A DNA stretch of 64,000 bases from UBA5078 sp040384465 (GTDB taxonomy: Bacteria > Pseudomonadota > Gammaproteobacteria > Pseudomonadales > Pseudohongiellaceae): NCBI GenBank assembly GCA_040384465.1, contig JAZKJF010000008.1, forward strand, positions 124,001-188,000, read 5' to 3'. The notes beneath the pieces were generated by a model. The model was not told the origin of the DNA, ran no database searches, and worked only from the letters and a program-made list of their open reading frames with translations. This document shows, one piece after another, positions 62,240 to 64,000 of this stretch (position 1 is the stretch's first letter; each line of letters opens with the position of its first letter). A program made the position numbers and the translations under genes.

Positions 62240-63097
62240 TCAGCGGGCGCGGTAGTAAGTAGAGCCAGTCCCGGCACGCGTGACCTGGTAGCACGCGGAC
62301 AGATCAGCGGGCAAGGACTCGGAGGCACCGAGCACCAGACAACCACCCGGCCTCAGTGTGGCGCGGATGCGGCGCAGGATGTCCTGCTTGCGCGCGGCGG
62401 AAAAATAAATCAGCACATTGCGGCAGAAGACCACATCGAAAGTCCCCAGCCCTGAAAAGCTGTCCAGCAGGTTCAGAGAGCAGAAATCCACCCGGGCGGC
62501 AATCTCTGGCTTGACGCTGTAACAGCGGTCCGTCCCTTCATCGAAAAACTGGGCAAGACGGGCATCACTCAGCCCGCGACTCAGACTCAGGCGGTCATAG
62601 CTGCCCTGCCGGGCGGCATTGAGCACCGCCGACGAGATATCCGTGGCGACAATGGTCGGCTCGCGCCGCAGTGTCAGGGGGTTTTTGCGCTTGAACTCGT
62701 CGATGATCATGCTCAGGGAATAGGGTTCCTGCCCCGAAGAGCAGGCTGCCGACCAGAGCCGCAGCGGCTCCTGTACGCCCTCTGCAAGCAACTGCGGCAG
62801 AATCACGTCGCGCAGCGTGTCGAAGGGAAAAGCATCGCGAAACCAGAAGGTCTCGTTGGTGGTCATGGCATTGATGACACTTTCTTTCAAACCACTGCGC
62901 GGCGCCTGTTCAATGCGCTGCACCAACTGGCTCAGCGCGCTGATCTGCAACTCATCCAGAATCTTGCGCATGCGATTGGCGACCAGGTACTGCTTGTTCT
63001 CTCCCAGCACAATACCGCAGGCGTCCTGCAGAAATGCCTGGAACTGCCGGTAGTCCTCCTGCGTAAACTGGAAACCGTCTTCAGTCGAATATGCCAT
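62240..63097 (-). CDS. cheR: Chemotaxis methyltransferase CheR
   Basis: CheR methylates glutamates of chemoreceptors using SAM. From ATG 63097 it is 285 aa. The N-terminal helical domain (about residues 10-80) is followed by the Rossmann methyltransferase domain with TNETFWFRDAFPFDTL, LRLWSAACSSGQEPYSLSMI and FDVVFCRNVLIYFS. No C-terminal pentapeptide receptor tether is seen. The pair cheV-cheR ahead of flgB is the Pseudomonas arrangement. Confidence 0.97.
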   Translation of the reverse strand: MAYSTEDGFQFTQEDYRQFQAFLQDACGIVLGENKQYLVANRMRKILDELQISALSQLVQRIEQAPRSGLKESVINAMTTNETFWFRDAFPFDTLRDVILPQLLAEGVQEPLRLWSAACSSGQEPYSLSMIIDEFKRKNPLTLRREPTIVATDISSAVLNAARQGSYDRLSLSRGLSDARLAQFFDEGTDRCYSVKPEIAARVDFCSLNLLDSFSGLGTFDVVFCRNVLIYFSAARKQDILRRIRATLRPGGCLVLGASESLPADLSACYQVTRAGTGSTYYRAR

Positions 63098-63178
63098 AGT
63101 CTTTCTTACCAACCGACGCACCCTGCCGCTGCCGACAAGATGCGTCTGTTTGCCCTGGTTTTGTCCCTGCCGGTGACC

Positions 63179-64000
63179 CTAGGGCGCAGCCTGCGACCGC
63201 TTGCTGATCTGAGCCAGCACGCGCCGGGCCAGTTCATCAGGATGGAATTTCGCAAGGAAGTCATCTGCCCCAACCTTTTCCACCATCGCCCGGTTGAACA
63301 CGCCACTCAGTGAGGTGTGCAACAGTACATGCATGTTCGCCAGTCGCGGGTTGGCACGGATCGATGCTGTCAGCGTGTAACCGTCCATTTCCGGCATCTC
63401 GATATCCGAGATGATCAGCGTGTAGTGCTGATGCGGATCCTCCCCCGCCTCCAGCATGTCCAGCAGATGGTTATGCGCCTGTCGGCCATCGTTGAGGAGA
63501 GTCGTCTGCAATCCTACTGCCTCGCAGCAGCGCCGGATCTGATTGCGCGCCACATTGGAGTCGTCGACGATCAGCACATGTTGCGGCACCGTCTGCGCCT
63601 GTATGGTCTTGCTGTCCTGAATGATATCGGCACTCAGGTCACGGGGCGGCGGCGAGACTTCGGCCAGAATCCGCTCCACGTCCAGTATCTCTACCAGACG
63701 ATTTTCTACCTGCGTCACGGCCGTCAGGTAGTTGTCCTTGCCGGACCCCTTGGGTGGCGGATGAATCGCCTCCCAGTTCATGTTGACGATGCGCTCCACC
63801 GAGCTGACCAGGAAGCCCTGCGTCACGTCGTTGTATTCCGTGATGATGATGAAACCATCATCCACATTGGCGATTGGCCGGTGTCCGGTGGCAATACTCA
63901 GATCCAGCACGGAGATCGTCCGTCCGCGAATATAGGCGACGCCACGCACAACCGAACTGCTGCGCGGCAACACGGTCAGGCGCGGACATTGCAGCACTTC
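63179..64000 (-). CDS. cheV: Chemotaxis coupling protein CheV (3' part)
   Basis: CheV joins a CheW-like adaptor domain to a receiver domain. The first few dozen codons are cut by the right edge; the frame is open to base 64000. The CheW part (GVAYIRGRTISVLDLSIATG, EILDVERILAEV) is followed by the receiver: VLIVDDSNVARNQIRR with acidic Asp pair, the phosphoacceptor Asp in LIISDIEMPEMDGYTL, and the Lys in GADDFLAKFHPDELA. The receiver looks able to be phosphorylated by CheA. Confidence 0.94.
   Translation of the reverse strand, partial: EVLQCPRLTVLPRSSSVVRGVAYIRGRTISVLDLSIATGHRPIANVDDGFIIITEYNDVTQGFLVSSVERIVNMNWEAIHPPPKGSGKDNYLTAVTQVENRLVEILDVERILAEVSPPPRDLSADIIQDSKTIQAQTVPQHVLIVDDSNVARNQIRRCCEAVGLQTTLLNDGRQAHNHLLDMLEAGEDPHQHYTLIISDIEMPEMDGYTLTASIRANPRLANMHVLLHTSLSGVFNRAMVEKVGADDFLAKFHPDELARRVLAQISKRSQAAP

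Overview
The window is chromosomal DNA of a flagellated gammaproteobacterium. The gene blocks and their order closely resemble Pseudomonas and its relatives: tolQRAB-pal-cpoB-queE-queC-tRNA-Lys; wrbA-DUF2069 | hda-DUF2066 | purM-purN-DUF3108; cheV-cheR-flgBCDEFGHIJKL-fliC-flaG-fliD-fliS-fleQ. Base composition looks moderately GC-rich throughout, and I see no insertion sequence, prophage or CRISPR array. I cannot name the genus from the sequence alone; a marine relative of Pseudomonadales is a guess.

Layout. Positions 1-13,800 hold housekeeping genes: the 5' part of lysS, prfB with its programmed frameshift, mnmC, an M18 aminopeptidase, an FKBP isomerase, an unrecognised LRR lipoprotein, miaE, rmuC, bamC, dapA, a PerM-type permease, a TusA-type protein and the periplasmic protease bepA. 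Positions 13,800-27,100 are nearly all on the minus strand: nadA, tRNA-Lys, queC, queE, the Tol-Pal operon, ruvCAB, yebC, aspS and an FmdB zinc ribbon. Positions 27,100-36,850 hold an HU-like protein behind a structured leader, proS, a BrkB-type membrane protein, wrbA, DUF2069, hda, DUF2066, purM, purN and DUF3108. From 36,850 to the end lies a flagellar/chemotaxis locus, all on the minus strand except a MOSC-domain gene and a fliT-like gene.

The outstanding feature is the flagellar locus. Four axial proteins are far larger than usual: hook protein FlgE (1195 aa), hook-filament junction FlgK (1224 aa), cap FliD (1293 aa) and, less so, flagellin (718 aa). The extra length is not random. It consists of repeated domains of about 80-95 residues that follow one pattern resembling the Flagellin_IN (hook IN) motif: a first strand of the type FSIxVxG, a helix containing an AIN or QIN-like core, then VxVSxDxNGxLxF followed by TxxxGS. 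I count roughly six in FliD, four in FlgK, five to six in FlgE, and a tandem duplicated unit in flagellin. FlgL, FlgD, FlgF, FlgG, FlgB and FlgC are of normal size. This suggests a coordinated enlargement of the outer surface of hook, junction, filament and cap.

Regulation visible in the locus fits the FleQ/RpoN/FliA hierarchy. There is a sigma-70 promoter in front of fleQ; sigma-54 elements in front of flgB and flgJ and a weaker one before fliD; a sigma-28 promoter before fliC; and strong intrinsic terminators after fliC and flaG.
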